The notes: generated by a model not told the origin, from the letters alone. 20,260 bases of DNA from an uncultured Eubacteriales bacterium (GCA_900555855.1 USML01000025.1:1-20260); one strand, 5' to 3'. Positions 1-8,605 are shown, counted from the first letter of the stretch. A program made the numbers and translations.

Positions 1-362
1 CGATAGACCTGGTAGCATTCTTCAAAGGACATTGGCCCCGCCGGCTGCAGCAGCCGGCCGCAGGCGCCGGCGGAAAAGGCCACCCGGGCGTTGGTCCCCC
101 GGCAGGCGTCCCGGGCGCAGCCCACGGCCACCATGGCCAGCTCCTCCACGGAATGGCCGGTGCCCTGGAGCTTGAACCGGTTCCCGCCGAAGGTGTTGGT
201 ATAGATCAGCTCCGCCCCGGCCTGCACATAGGCCCGGTGGATGTCTGTGATCCGATGCGGATCGGTAAAGCACAAAAGCTCCGGGATGTCGCCCAGCTGC
301 AGGCCCTGCTTCTGGAGCATGGTGCCCATGCCGCCGTCTAAGATCCTGATCTGCTTTTGCAT
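1..362 (-). CDS. metH: Methionine synthase MetH, N-terminal part (cut by window edge)
   Basis: Only about 120 codons are visible. The protein begins MQKQIRILDGGMGTMLQKQG and continues with AYVQAGAELIYTNTFGGNR, the hallmark start of the homocysteine S-methyltransferase (Met synthase) barrel. In that domain the enzyme transfers a methyl group from methylcobalamin to homocysteine. The zinc-binding cysteines and the folate and B12 domains would lie beyond the edge. The ATG overlaps the end of the upstream reactivation-domain gene by 25 nt, and an AAGGCGGGG ribosome site lies inside that gene, so the two are likely translationally coupled. A stand-alone homocysteine methyltransferase is possible from the sequence alone. 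The neighbouring MetH reactivation gene makes cobalamin-dependent MetH much more likely. Confidence 0.85.
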   Translation of the reverse strand, partial: MQKQIRILDGGMGTMLQKQGLQLGDIPELLCFTDPHRITDIHRAYVQAGAELIYTNTFGGNRFKLQGTGHSVEELAMVAVGCARDACRGTNARVAFSAGACGRLLQPAGPMSFEECYQVY

Positions 363-1027
363 GAGATCCCCGCCTTTCGATAAGAACAAGTTTCCTTCAG
401 GCTGCAGCTCTGGCAGCCGGAAGCGTGCCGCACCTGCGGATGGGAGGAAAGCCCAAACAGCGCCGTGACGGATTTGCGCGGCGTCATCAGACAGGTGTCC
501 GTCAGCGTCAGGCCGATCTTCCGCTCCGCATCTAAAAGCGCCAGCAGCCGGGGCTGCAGCGTCAGCGGCAGGTCGCCGTAGCCGGGGCTGTAGCGGTCCG
601 TCACGAAAAGGCCCTCCTTTTGGAACTGCCCGGCCAGCAGCGCCTGCAGGTCGTCGCAGCTCTGCTCGCAGGCGGCGCTGGCGCAGGCGTCCAGCAGCAG
701 CGCACGAGTCCTGTCTGTGACGGAGGCCCTGCGGATCAGTCCCTCCGGCGCATCACCCAGCGTCAGCGCAAAGCTCACGCAGCTTTTACAATCCTCCAGC
801 AGCGCCGGGAGCGCCCTGCCCGGAAGGATCAGCCCGCCGGCGGAAAGCATGCCGTCTTCCCGCACCAGCGGCAGCCTGCGCCATACATACCGGGGCGTGC
901 AGCAGGCCTCCAGCGCATGGATGCAGTCCTGCAGCAGCGCTTCCAGCTCCGGCGGCAGCGCGCTGCCCTGCCAGCCCGCATAGCGCAGCGCCTGATCCCG
1001 GGGGATCGGCGAAAGGGGAAGCCGCAT
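338..1027 (-). CDS. Stand-alone MetH reactivation (AdoMet-binding) domain protein
   Basis: A 229-aa protein of the vitamin B12-dependent methionine synthase activation-domain family. In classical MetH this domain is the C-terminal module; it binds S-adenosylmethionine and allows reductive methylation of inactive cob(II)alamin. Seen here: RYSPGYGDLPL at about residues 145-155, matching the family RxxxGY..P AdoMet-binding loop, and GLTLTDTCLMTPRKSVTALFG at about 172-192. The C-terminus carries a cysteine cluster (Cys205, Cys208, Cys214). The start is an ATG with GGAGG 7 nt upstream and its own promoter. It is first in a unit with metH. A separate reactivation protein is known from Thermotoga (TM0269) and Clostridia, so the visible metH probably encodes the shortened enzyme lacking this domain. 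That last point is inference, because the metH 3' end is outside the window. Confidence 0.88.
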   Translation of the reverse strand: MRLPLSPIPRDQALRYAGWQGSALPPELEALLQDCIHALEACCTPRYVWRRLPLVREDGMLSAGGLILPGRALPALLEDCKSCVSFALTLGDAPEGLIRRASVTDRTRALLLDACASAACEQSCDDLQALLAGQFQKEGLFVTDRYSPGYGDLPLTLQPRLLALLDAERKIGLTLTDTCLMTPRKSVTALFGLSSHPQVRHASGCQSCSLKETCSYRKAGISCKSRSGS

Positions 1028-1059
1028 GGCCGCGCCTCCTTTGCAGTTTGATACCCTTT

Positions 1060-2668
<1,609 letters not shown>

Positions 2669-2701
2669 GCCCGGGATCCGGCCAGGAAGGAGACGGCGGA
2701 C

Positions 2702-3253
2702 TTGCACATCTGGAAGCATTTTCAGACCATCACCCGGCACAGACATGCCGTCCTGCGGCATTGCTTTCGGGCGGGCATCGGGCTTCAGGGGCTGACCCAC
2801 GACCTTTCCAAATACAGCCCCGCCGAGTTTTGGACGGCGGCGAAGTATTATCAGGGCGACCGCAGCCCCAACGACCGGGAGCGGGAGGAAAAGGGCTATT
2901 CTGCCGTCTGGATGCATCATAAGGGCCGCAACAGGCACCATTATGAATACTGGACGGATTACAGCCTGCAGACCCGCCGCCCTGCGCCGGTGAAGATGCC
3001 CCTGCGCTATGTGGTGGAGATGTTCTGCGACCGGGTGGCCGCCTGCAAGATCTATCAGGGGCCGCGCTATACGGCAGAAAGCCCGTGGAATTACTTTCTG
3101 CGCATCCGGGGCCGGGGCTTGATGCATCCGGAGACGGAGGCCCTGCTGGAGACGCTGCTGCAGATGCTCCGGGACAAGGGCGAGACCGAGACCTTCCGCT
3201 ATATCCGCACGCAGCTGCTGCCCCGGGGCAGCTATGGCGCGGCACAGAAATAG
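2702..3253 (+). CDS. DUF5662 family protein (function unknown)
   Basis: A 183-aa soluble protein rich in His, Tyr, Trp and Arg. The pattern HAVLRHCFRAGIGLQGLTHDLSKYSPAEFW, then WMHHKGRNRHHYEYW and MPLRYVVEMFCDRVAACKIY, is typical of the DUF5662 family of Firmicutes and phages. The conserved His/Asp residues (THDLSKYS, HHKGRNRHH) resemble a metal site of the HD type, but no function is established. The start is read as TTG at 2702 because AGGAAGGAG (2684-2692) sits 9 nt upstream and no good ATG or GTG exists nearby. It follows guaB closely and is ended by a strong terminator, so it probably shares the guaB transcript. No membrane segment or signal peptide is seen. Confidence 0.8.
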   Translation: MHIWKHFQTITRHRHAVLRHCFRAGIGLQGLTHDLSKYSPAEFWTAAKYYQGDRSPNDREREEKGYSAVWMHHKGRNRHHYEYWTDYSLQTRRPAPVKMPLRYVVEMFCDRVAACKIYQGPRYTAESPWNYFLRIRGRGLMHPETEALLETLLQMLRDKGETETFRYIRTQLLPRGSYGAAQK

Positions 3254-3265
3254 ACAGAAAAAAAG

Positions 3266-3290
3266 CCCCCTCCGCGCGTTGCGGAGGGGG
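3266..3290. terminator. Bidirectional intrinsic terminator between DUF5662 gene and upp
   Basis: Ten-bp GC stem CCCCCTCCGC / GCGGAGGGGG with a 5-nt loop. It is followed by TTT on the plus strand and by a run of seven T on the minus strand, so it serves the convergent upp operon best. Confidence 0.9.
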
Positions 3291-3318
3291 TTTCTGCATG
3301 ATTTCGCTTTATTTTGCG

Positions 3319-3948
3319 TTATTTTGTGCCGAAGATCCGGTCGCCGGCGTCGCCCAGGCCGGGGACGATATAGCCGTGGTCATTGAGCTTTTCGTCCACG
3401 GCGCCCACATAGATATCCACATCGGGATGGTTCTTCTGGATGCGGGCGATGCCCTCGGGCACGGCCACCAGCACCAGCAGCTTGATATTGGTGCAGCCCC
3501 GGGCCTTCATCTCCTGAATGGCGGCGTCGGCAGAGCCGCCGGTGGCGAGCATGGGATCCACGATCATGATCTCCCGCTCCGCCACATCCTTGGGCAGCTT
3601 GCAGAAGTATACATGGGGCTCCAGCGTTTCCTCGTCACGATACATACCGATATGGCCCACGCGGGCAGAGGGCACCATGCGCAAAACGCCGTCTACCAGA
3701 CCAAGGCCGGCCCGGAGGATGGGCACCACCGCCAGCTTTTTGCCGGCCAGCGTAGGCTCCTCCGCCGTGCAGATGGGAGTCTCCACTTCCTTGGTGGTCA
3801 GGGGCAGGTCGCGGGTGGCTTCGTAGGCGATCAGCATGCCGATCTCGGAGACCAGCTCCCGGAAGTCCTTGACGCTGGTGTTCTTGTCGCGCAGGATGGT
3901 GAGCTTGTGGGCCACCAGGGGATGATCCATGACATAAACTTTGCTCAT
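3319..3948 (-). CDS. upp: Uracil phosphoribosyltransferase
   Basis: A 209-aa enzyme of exact family length. It converts uracil and PRPP to UMP in pyrimidine salvage. Seen: the N-terminus [30 protein letters not shown] (78-88), the PRPP-binding loop [14 protein letters not shown] (127-140) and the uracil-binding C-terminal segment [16 protein letters not shown]. It is the last gene of the tsaE-tsaB-rpiB-upp run, 54 nt after rpiB, with AAGGAG 9 nt before its ATG. No separate promoter is obvious. Its functional partner in the window is the uracil permease gene at 9.05 kb. Confidence 0.97.
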   Translation of the reverse strand: MSKVYVMDHPLVAHKLTILRDKNTSVKDFRELVSEIGMLIAYEATRDLPLTTKEVETPICTAEEPTLAGKKLAVVPILRAGLGLVDGVLRMVPSARVGHIGMYRDEETLEPHVYFCKLPKDVAEREIMIVDPMLATGGSADAAIQEMKARGCTNIKLLVLVAVPEGIARIQKNHPDVDIYVGAVDEKLNDHGYIVPGLGDAGDRIFGTK

Positions 3949-4002
3949 AAGTAAGACTCCTTCTATCTATGAAATTTTTGAGATCCGTGTGATGTGCGGG
4001 GG

Positions 4003-4440
4003 TTATTTTTCCAGCGCGGAGATCATGTCCACCCGGGTCTGGTGCCGTCCGCCCAGGAAGGAGGCGGCCAGCCAGGTGTCTGCAATGCGCATGGCAAGGC
4101 CAGGGCCCACCGTGCGCTCGCCCAGGCAGAGGATGTTGGAATCGTTGTGTTCCCGGGTGGCCTGCGCCGTAAAGCAGTCGGAGACGGCGGCGGCCCGGAT
4201 GCCGGGAATCTTGTTGGCGGCGATGCTCATGCCGATGCCCGTGCCGCAGACCAGAATGCCCAGGTCTGCCTTGCCCTCCGCCACCATGCGGGCGACCTTT
4301 TCCGCATAGACCGGGTAATGACAGGAGGCTGTGTCGTAAGTTCCGCAATCCTCGATCTGATAGCCCTGCTCCTGCAGGTGCTGCTTCAGCGTCTCCTTGA
4401 GAGAATATCCGCCGTGATCGGCGCCTAATGCAAGCTTCAT
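4003..4440 (-). CDS. rpiB: Ribose-5-phosphate isomerase B
   Basis: A 145-aa RpiB/LacA/LacB-family sugar-phosphate isomerase. It interconverts ribose-5-phosphate and ribulose-5-phosphate in the pentose phosphate pathway. Seen: MKLALGADHGGYSLK with the substrate-binding Asp8-His9, the active-site loop GILVCGTGIGMSIAANK with catalytic Cys65, and NILCLGERTVGPGLA. The ATG overlaps the tsaB stop codon as ATGA, so translation is coupled. LacA or LacB cannot be fully excluded by sequence, but the pairing with upp, which needs PRPP derived from ribose-5-phosphate, favours RpiB. Confidence 0.93.
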   Translation of the reverse strand: MKLALGADHGGYSLKETLKQHLQEQGYQIEDCGTYDTASCHYPVYAEKVARMVAEGKADLGILVCGTGIGMSIAANKIPGIRAAAVSDCFTAQATREHNDSNILCLGERTVGPGLAMRIADTWLAASFLGGRHQTRVDMISALEK

Positions 4441-5060
4441 GATCCCATCCGTTCCTTTCTCATTCGTTCTGCCTGCGTCATCCGGAGATACGCAGGGATG
4501 ATCTCGTGGCAGGTCTGCAGCGTGCCGCCGCAGGCCATCTCCCAGGCGGCTTTTGCCGCGCCGGAGGCGGCGCAGCAGTCCCGGAGAATGATCGTGCAGC
4601 CCTGTTCCCGGGCGGCCTGCTCCAGCTGCGCGTCGGAGCCGACGGCGTCCTCCGTCAGACGGACCACCCGGCCCTGCTCCCGCCGGAAGAGGGCATAGTA
4701 GCTCTCGCCCTGCCGGGCCCGGAGGGAGCAGCAAAGCACGCCGTCCTCTTCGGCGTCCCACGCCATGGCCAGCAGGGAGGAAACGCCGGCGCAGGGCTTG
4801 TCCAGCGCCCAGCCAAATCCCTTCACCGCCGCCGCGCCGATGCGGATGCCGGTAAAGGAGCCGGGGCCGATGACGGCGGCAAAGGCGTCCACCGACTGCA
4901 GCGTCAGCCCGTTGGCTTCCAGCAGCCCATGGCAGAGGGGCAGCAGCAGGCGGCTGTGGTCCAGCATGGAATCCTGCGCCGCCGCGGCCAGCAGCGCGCC
5001 GTCCTGCAGCAGAGCGCAGGAGGCGGTCCGGCCGGAGGTATCAATGGCAAGGATCAGCAT
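4437..5060 (-). CDS. tsaB: tRNA t6A biosynthesis protein TsaB
   Basis: A 207-aa protein of the TsaB (YeaZ) family, the ASKHA-fold partner of TsaD. It is needed for N6-threonylcarbamoyladenosine at position 37 of ANN-reading tRNAs. Seen: MLILAIDTSGRTASCALLQDG at the N-terminus and VIGPGSFTGIRIGAAAVKGFG, both family signatures. The ATG lies inside the end of tsaE (7-nt overlap ATGCTGA) and its stop overlaps the rpiB start. In many Firmicutes rimI and tsaD follow tsaB; here rpiB does, so tsaD must lie elsewhere. Confidence 0.95.
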   Translation of the reverse strand: MLILAIDTSGRTASCALLQDGALLAAAAQDSMLDHSRLLLPLCHGLLEANGLTLQSVDAFAAVIGPGSFTGIRIGAAAVKGFGWALDKPCAGVSSLLAMAWDAEEDGVLCCSLRARQGESYYALFRREQGRVVRLTEDAVGSDAQLEQAAREQGCTIILRDCCAASGAAKAAWEMACGGTLQTCHEIIPAYLRMTQAERMRKERMGS

Positions 5061-5476
5061 AATATCACCCGGATCTCCCGTTCGTTGTCGCCCAGCCGGG
5101 AAAAGCGGATCTCCGCCGTCCCCGGAGGGAAGGCCCCGGGGCAGTTTTCGCTCCATTCGCAGACGCAGAGGGCGCCGGAGGCCAGATAGTCCTCCCAGCC
5201 GATGTCCAGCAGGGCTTCAGCGTCCGGCAGGCGATACAGATCAAAATGGCAGAGCTTTCGCGGGCCGGGGTATTCGTTGACGATGGTATAGGTGGGGGAG
5301 CTTACCGGGCCGCGGCAGCCCAGCCCCCGGGCAAGGCCCCGGACAAAGGCCGTCTTGCCCATGCCAAGGCCGCCGTAAAGCGCCACGGCAGGCGCGGCGG
5401 AAAGGGTCTGCGCCAGCGCTTCGCCCAGCGCCTCCGTCTCCGCTGCGGAGCAGGTGCGGTATGCTGTTTCGGTCAA
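5054..5476 (-). CDS. tsaE: tRNA t6A biosynthesis ATPase TsaE
   Basis: A 140-aa P-loop ATPase of the TsaE (YjeE) family that regenerates the TsaB-TsaD complex in t6A synthesis. Seen: the Walker A loop GGLGMGKT (35-42), SSPTYTIVNEY (59-69), the HFDLYRL segment around 77-83 and CEWSEN (106-111). The start is TTG: GGAGG lies 9 nt upstream, and no in-frame ATG occurs before the P-loop. It is the first gene of the operon, with its own promoter. Translation runs on to tsaB by a 7-nt overlap. Confidence 0.95.
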   Translation of the reverse strand: MTETAYRTCSAAETEALGEALAQTLSAAPAVALYGGLGMGKTAFVRGLARGLGCRGPVSSPTYTIVNEYPGPRKLCHFDLYRLPDAEALLDIGWEDYLASGALCVCEWSENCPGAFPPGTAEIRFSRLGDNEREIRVILC

Positions 5477-5507
5477 AACTCCCTACCTCCCCATTTTATT
5501 CTGCCAT

Positions 5508-5536
5508 AGTATAGCACGCATTTTTCCGTTTGAAAA
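5508..5536 (-). promoter_or_regulatory. Promoter of the tsaE-tsaB-rpiB-upp operon
   Basis: Minus strand: TTTTCA (5531-5536), 17-bp spacer, TATACT (5508-5513). The -35 matches consensus at four of six positions. It sits back to back with the promoter of the SEDS gene. Confidence 0.65.
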
Positions 5537-5575
5537 GGGAATTCTGAATCTTTTTTTAGTTTTTGCCGTCCTTTC

Positions 5576-5604
5576 TTGCATAAAGACAGGGGGAATGGTA
5601 GAAT
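5576..5604 (+). promoter_or_regulatory. Promoter of the SEDS polymerase gene
   Basis: TTGCAT (5576-5581), 17-bp spacer, TAGAAT (5599-5604). The ribosome site AAAGGAGGG follows at 5625-5633. Confidence 0.7.
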
Positions 5605-5638
5605 AGCAGAAGGAAAGCAACGCGAAAGGAGGGAGCGC

Positions 5639-6775
5639 ATGCTGCGAAGAGCCTGGGGGAGCGTCTGCCGCTATCTGAAGCAGACGGATACGCTGCTGAT
5701 GGTGCTGTCGCTTTTGATCTGCGCCTGCGGACTGGTGCTGATCTTCAGCGGCTGCCAGAGCGTCAAGAAGGTGAACCCGCAGCGGCTGATCCTGATCCAG
5801 TGTATCGGCATCGCCGCAGGCTTTGTGGGCATGATCATCCTGTCCTTCTGCGATTTTGAGCGGTTCCCATGGCTCTGGATCCCGGCGGCGCTCTTTAATG
5901 TGGCCTTTCAGCTTTCGCTGAAGTGGCTGGGCAAGGATGTGGGCGGCAACAAAAGCTGGATCCCCCTGGGCGGTATCAACATCCAGCCCGGCGAGGTGGG
6001 CAAGGTCATCTTTATCTACACCATGGCCAGCCATATGGCCCTGCTGAAGGACAGAAAGAATCATTTTCTCAGTATATTGCAGCTGACGCTGCACATGGCC
6101 GTCACGGCCGGGGCGGTGTTTATCATCTCCCGGGATCTGGGCGTGACGCTGATGTATCCGCTGATCTTTATCACCATGCTGCTGATCTATGGCGTCTCCC
6201 TCTGGTGGATGGGGGCGGCCGGCCTTTGTGCGGCGGCGGCGATGCCGGTGCTCTGGCACTTTATGGATCAGGGCCACCGGGAGCGGATCCTGGTGGTGTT
6301 TGACCCGGCCATCTCGGAAAAGCGGGCTTGGCACGCCAAGCAGACGGTCATGGCCATCTCCAACGGCCAGCTCACCGGCGACGGCTATCTCCACGGGGCC
6401 CGGACCCAGGGGGGCTGGATCCCGGAGGCCCACTGCGATTCCATCTTCGCCGTCTGCGCGGAGGAGTTTGGCTTTATCGGGGCCATGGTGCTGCTGGCGC
6501 TGCTGACGGCGCTGGTGCTGCGGATCTTTTATGACTGCTGGCGCGCCACAGATACCTTCAGCGCCATGGTCTGCGCCGGCGTTGGGGGGATGTTCCTCTG
6601 GCAGATCGCCATCAATGTGACCATGAATCTGGGAGTCTTCCCGGTGATCGGGCTGACGCTGCCGCTGGTCAGCTCCGGTGGAAGCTCCGTGCTGATCACG
6701 CTGGCCTCGCTGGGGCTGGTCTGCGGGGCGGTGCGGCGCATCAAGCCCACCTGGATCCGCTCAGAAAACGACTGA
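5639..6775 (+). CDS. SEDS family peptidoglycan polymerase (RodA/FtsW/SpoVE type, RodA-like)
   Basis: A 378-aa polytopic membrane protein with about ten hydrophobic segments. SEDS proteins polymerise lipid II into glycan strands with a class B PBP partner. Seen in order: GGINIQPGEVGKVIFI (the QPsE motif), RDLGVTLMYPLIF, the long extracellular loop with GDGYLHGARTQGGWIPEAHCDSIFAVCAEEFGF, whose Asp267 aligns with the essential SEDS aspartate, and GLTLPLVSSGGSSVLITLASLG near the C-terminus. The loop resembles RodA (PEaHtDFIFa) more than FtsW, but Cys-Asp-Ser replaces the usual Thr-Asp-Phe. The start at 5639 is chosen over an upstream in-frame start for its AAAGGAGGG site. It is monocistronic here, with no adjacent PBP gene, so the cellular role (elongation, division or sporulation) is unassigned. 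Confidence 0.88.
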   Translation: MLRRAWGSVCRYLKQTDTLLMVLSLLICACGLVLIFSGCQSVKKVNPQRLILIQCIGIAAGFVGMIILSFCDFERFPWLWIPAALFNVAFQLSLKWLGKDVGGNKSWIPLGGINIQPGEVGKVIFIYTMASHMALLKDRKNHFLSILQLTLHMAVTAGAVFIISRDLGVTLMYPLIFITMLLIYGVSLWWMGAAGLCAAAAMPVLWHFMDQGHRERILVVFDPAISEKRAWHAKQTVMAISNGQLTGDGYLHGARTQGGWIPEAHCDSIFAVCAEEFGFIGAMVLLALLTALVLRIFYDCWRATDTFSAMVCAGVGGMFLWQIAINVTMNLGVFPVIGLTLPLVSSGGSSVLITLASLGLVCGAVRRIKPTWIRSEND

Positions 6776-6824
6776 ACGCCGCGCCCGCAGCTCCGGAAAA
6801 AGAAATCCTCAATGCGCGCATGAA

Positions 6825-6855
6825 AAACGGCAGGCACTTTATGTGCCTGCCGTTT
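6825..6855. terminator. Bidirectional intrinsic terminator, SEDS gene / NlpC-P60 gene
   Basis: Thirteen-bp perfect stem AAACGGCAGGCAC / GTGCCTGCCGTTT with a 5-nt loop, flanked by A5 on the left. The minus-strand transcript therefore ends in a U tract. It separates two convergent genes. Confidence 0.9.
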
Positions 6856-6864
6856 GATGATGCT

Positions 6865-7824
6865 TTAATCGCTGAGGACGCGGCCGCAGCCGATGTAATG
6901 GGTCAGATAATAGTCGGAATCCAGATCGTCATACCGGACGCCCTTTCCGGGAGAAGCGGCATGGATGAACTCATTATCACCCACATAGATGCCCACATGG
7001 CCCACCTTGGTGCTGCCCTTCTTCTGGGAGAAAAAGATCAGATCACCCACCTGAAGCTCCGATTTGGAGATGCTGACCGCCTTGGTATACTGGGTGGCGG
7101 AGGAATGGGAAAGGGAGATTCCAAACTGGGAAAACACATGCATGGTAAAGCCGGAGCAGTCAAAGCCGCTTTTCGTGCTTCCGCCGTAAACATATTTGCA
7201 GCCCAGCAGCGTGGCGGCGTAGTCGATGATCTCCTGCCGCGTGCCGGTGGCGGCCGCAGCCGTCCCGCCGGAGGATTTAGCGGCGGAGGAGCCGGAGGAA
7301 GAAGCGGTGGAAGCAGAAGATGTGCCGTAATTGCCTGCAAAGGCGACCACCTCTACATATTCCGGAGAGACATAACCGGTCTTGCCGTCATACTGAACCT
7401 TGAACCAGCCGGAGTTGATGCCGATGATCTTGGCCACAACGCCGGAGGACAGCTTGGAGAGGACATTGTGCTCCGTGCCGGGGCCTGTGCGCAGATTCAG
7501 GGAGGAGGAAGCCGTCACCTTCGCGCCGCCGCAGACGATGTTCATCACAGGCTGCGTCTCGATATACTGGGCGCTCATATAGCCAACATCGCCGTCGTAG
7601 GCCACCTGATACCAGTCGTCCTTCTGATCCAGAACGGCCACCCGGGTGCCGTTGTAGAGCTTGTCCAGAACGGCGCTCTCGGTGGAGGGCTCCTGCCGGA
7701 AATTGACGGCGGAGGCGGTATTGACGGTGCCGCCCTGCACATCAAAGGCAAAGGCGGAGACTGCCATGGCGGCGGAAACGACGCCTGCGGCAAAAATGGT
7801 TCGGATGATCGGTTTGATGCTCAC
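6865..7824 (-). CDS. Secreted NlpC/P60 cell-wall hydrolase with two SH3b domains
   Basis: A 319-aa exported protein. Residues 1-26 form a signal peptide ending AVSAFA. Two bacterial SH3 domains follow, about 33-90 (VNFRQEPSTESAVLDKL) and 102-162 (LNLRTGPGTEHNVLSKL), then a Ser/Ala/Gly-rich linker (163-194). The NlpC/P60 peptidase domain (195-319) has Cys223 in FDCSGF, His276 in GHVGIYVG and His288 in FIHAAS. Such enzymes cut peptide stems of peptidoglycan, usually gamma-D-Glu to diamino acid bonds; the SH3b domains bind the wall. The start is GTG at 7824 with GGAAGGAG 7 nt upstream. It lies 30 nt after a gene for a 100-aa protein and shares its promoter; no other promoter is seen. Confidence 0.94.
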   Translation of the reverse strand: MSIKPIIRTIFAAGVVSAAMAVSAFAFDVQGGTVNTASAVNFRQEPSTESAVLDKLYNGTRVAVLDQKDDWYQVAYDGDVGYMSAQYIETQPVMNIVCGGAKVTASSSLNLRTGPGTEHNVLSKLSSGVVAKIIGINSGWFKVQYDGKTGYVSPEYVEVVAFAGNYGTSSASTASSSGSSAAKSSGGTAAAATGTRQEIIDYAATLLGCKYVYGGSTKSGFDCSGFTMHVFSQFGISLSHSSATQYTKAVSISKSELQVGDLIFFSQKKGSTKVGHVGIYVGDNEFIHAASPGKGVRYDDLDSDYYLTHYIGCGRVLSD

Positions 7825-7854
7825 GGTAACGCTCCTTCCAGGGTAGGGGGTGAT

Positions 7855-8157
7855 TTATTTTCCGCTCAGCGCCCTTTCCAGCCAGATGGAGCCCAACTCC
7901 ATGGCGTCGTAGAGTCCCTCCCGCTCAGCGGATTTCACCACGCGGTCTTTTGAACTGATCTCAGGATCGGTATACTGCAGCTGAATGGCCACCTTCTTTG
8001 CCAGAGAGTAGCCTTCCTTCTGCTCGGCCGAAAGGATCTGGAGCATGATGATGTATTTGTCGCTCATGCTGCCATAATAAATGATGGCGTCTTTTCTCAT
8101 CAGGGGACGGCCTTTGTAGGTCAAGGGCAAGGCGCCGTTTTTCCCGGTAGCTTCCAT
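7855..8157 (-). CDS. Conserved-looking 100-aa protein of unknown function
   Basis: I do not recognise an assigned family. The protein is soluble, mixed alpha/beta, with a first half LTYKGRPLMRKDAIIYYGSMSDKYIIMLQIL that looks like beta strands. The second half is charged and helical (DPEISSKDRVVKSAEREGLYDAMELGSIWLERAL). There is no signal peptide, cysteine or membrane segment. The ATG at 8157 is chosen because GGAGG lies 8 nt upstream; an earlier in-frame ATG would lie upstream of that site. It is first in an operon with the NlpC/P60 hydrolase and follows ireB on the same strand. It has a consensus promoter overlapped by direct repeats, which suggests a regulated gene. A link to wall turnover is a guess from context only. 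Confidence 0.75.
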   Translation of the reverse strand: MEATGKNGALPLTYKGRPLMRKDAIIYYGSMSDKYIIMLQILSAEQKEGYSLAKKVAIQLQYTDPEISSKDRVVKSAEREGLYDAMELGSIWLERALSGK

Positions 8158-8180
8158 ATAGAATACCTCCGATTGCATTT

Positions 8181-8209
8181 AGTATAACAAAATTGATTAC
8201 AAAAGTCAA
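8181..8209 (-). promoter_or_regulatory. Promoter of the 100-aa gene / NlpC-P60 operon
   Basis: Minus strand: TTGACT (8204-8209), 17-bp spacer, TATACT (8181-8186). It is overlapped by an AT-rich direct repeat. Confidence 0.8.
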
Positions 8210-8226
8210 ACAAAATGGTTACAAAA
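8186..8226. repeat. Tandem direct repeat over the promoter, possible operator
   Basis: Plus strand copies AACAAAATTGATTACAAAA (8186-8204) and AACAAAATGGTTACAAAA (8209-8226) differ by one indel and one substitution. They start 23 bp apart, about two helical turns. The first fills the promoter spacer; the second lies just upstream of the -35. A shorter AACAAAA at 8231 continues the period. The A-rich composition makes some chance similarity possible. Confidence 0.5.
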
Positions 8227-8237
8227 AATAAACAAAA

Positions 8238-8266
8238 ATGCCGCTCGTTTTTTGTCGCAGCGGCAT
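8238..8266 (-). terminator. Intrinsic terminator of ireB
   Basis: Stem ATGCCGCT / AGCGGCAT with a 13-nt loop, followed on the minus strand by TTTTTGTTTATTTTTTG. It lies 35 nt after the ireB stop. Confidence 0.8.
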
Positions 8267-8300
8267 GAACTGGGGGAGAGCCCGGCGATCCCGGCAAGGC

Positions 8301-8546
8301 TCAGTCGGCAAGATAATGCCGGACCAGCTCCTGAAGCAGCTCGTCCCGATCCAGCTTGCGGATCAGCGTCCGCGCGTTGTTGTGGTTGGTGATATAGGTG
8401 GGATCCTCGGAGAGAATATAGCCGACGATCTGATTGATGGGGTTATAGCCCTTTTCCCGCAGGGCGTCGTAGACCGCCGTAAGGATCTGCTTCATTTCCA
8501 GATCTGCATCGTCGCTGACCCGGAATTTACGGGTACCGTCGAACAT
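8301..8546 (-). CDS. ireB: IreB family regulatory phosphoprotein (DUF965)
   Basis: An 81-aa protein beginning [22 protein letters not shown] and containing [52 protein letters not shown]. This is the full length and signature of the IreB/UPF0297 family. In Enterococcus IreB is phosphorylated on N-terminal threonines by the PASTA kinase IreK and negatively affects cephalosporin resistance; Thr5 here is a candidate. The ATG at 8546 is chosen because GGAGG lies 8 nt upstream; a GTG nine bases earlier overlaps that site. ireB is usually found with alaS and ruvX/yqgF; here it stands alone between a strong promoter and a terminator. Confidence 0.95.
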   Translation of the reverse strand: MFDGTRKFRVSDDADLEMKQILTAVYDALREKGYNPINQIVGYILSEDPTYITNHNNARTLIRKLDRDELLQELVRHYLAD

Positions 8547-8576
8547 AATATCCACCTCCGCATCAAATTACAACTT

Positions 8577-8605
8577 ATTATACAGCATCCTGCTGTCAAA
8601 GTAAA
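8577..8605 (-). promoter_or_regulatory. ireB promoter with palindrome in the spacer
   Basis: Minus strand: TTTACT (8600-8605), 17-bp spacer, TATAAT (8577-8582). The spacer holds the inverted repeat ACAGCA-TCC-TGCTGT (8582-8596), which could be an operator. A TTGACA also occurs but is only 11 bp from the -10, so it is not used as the -35 in this reading. Confidence 0.65.

Noticed and set aside
8186..8209. A TnrA/GlnR-type nitrogen box (TGTNA-N7-TNACA) in the AT-rich repeat region.
   Set aside because: The TGTAA half is present but the right half-site does not fit at the required spacing.
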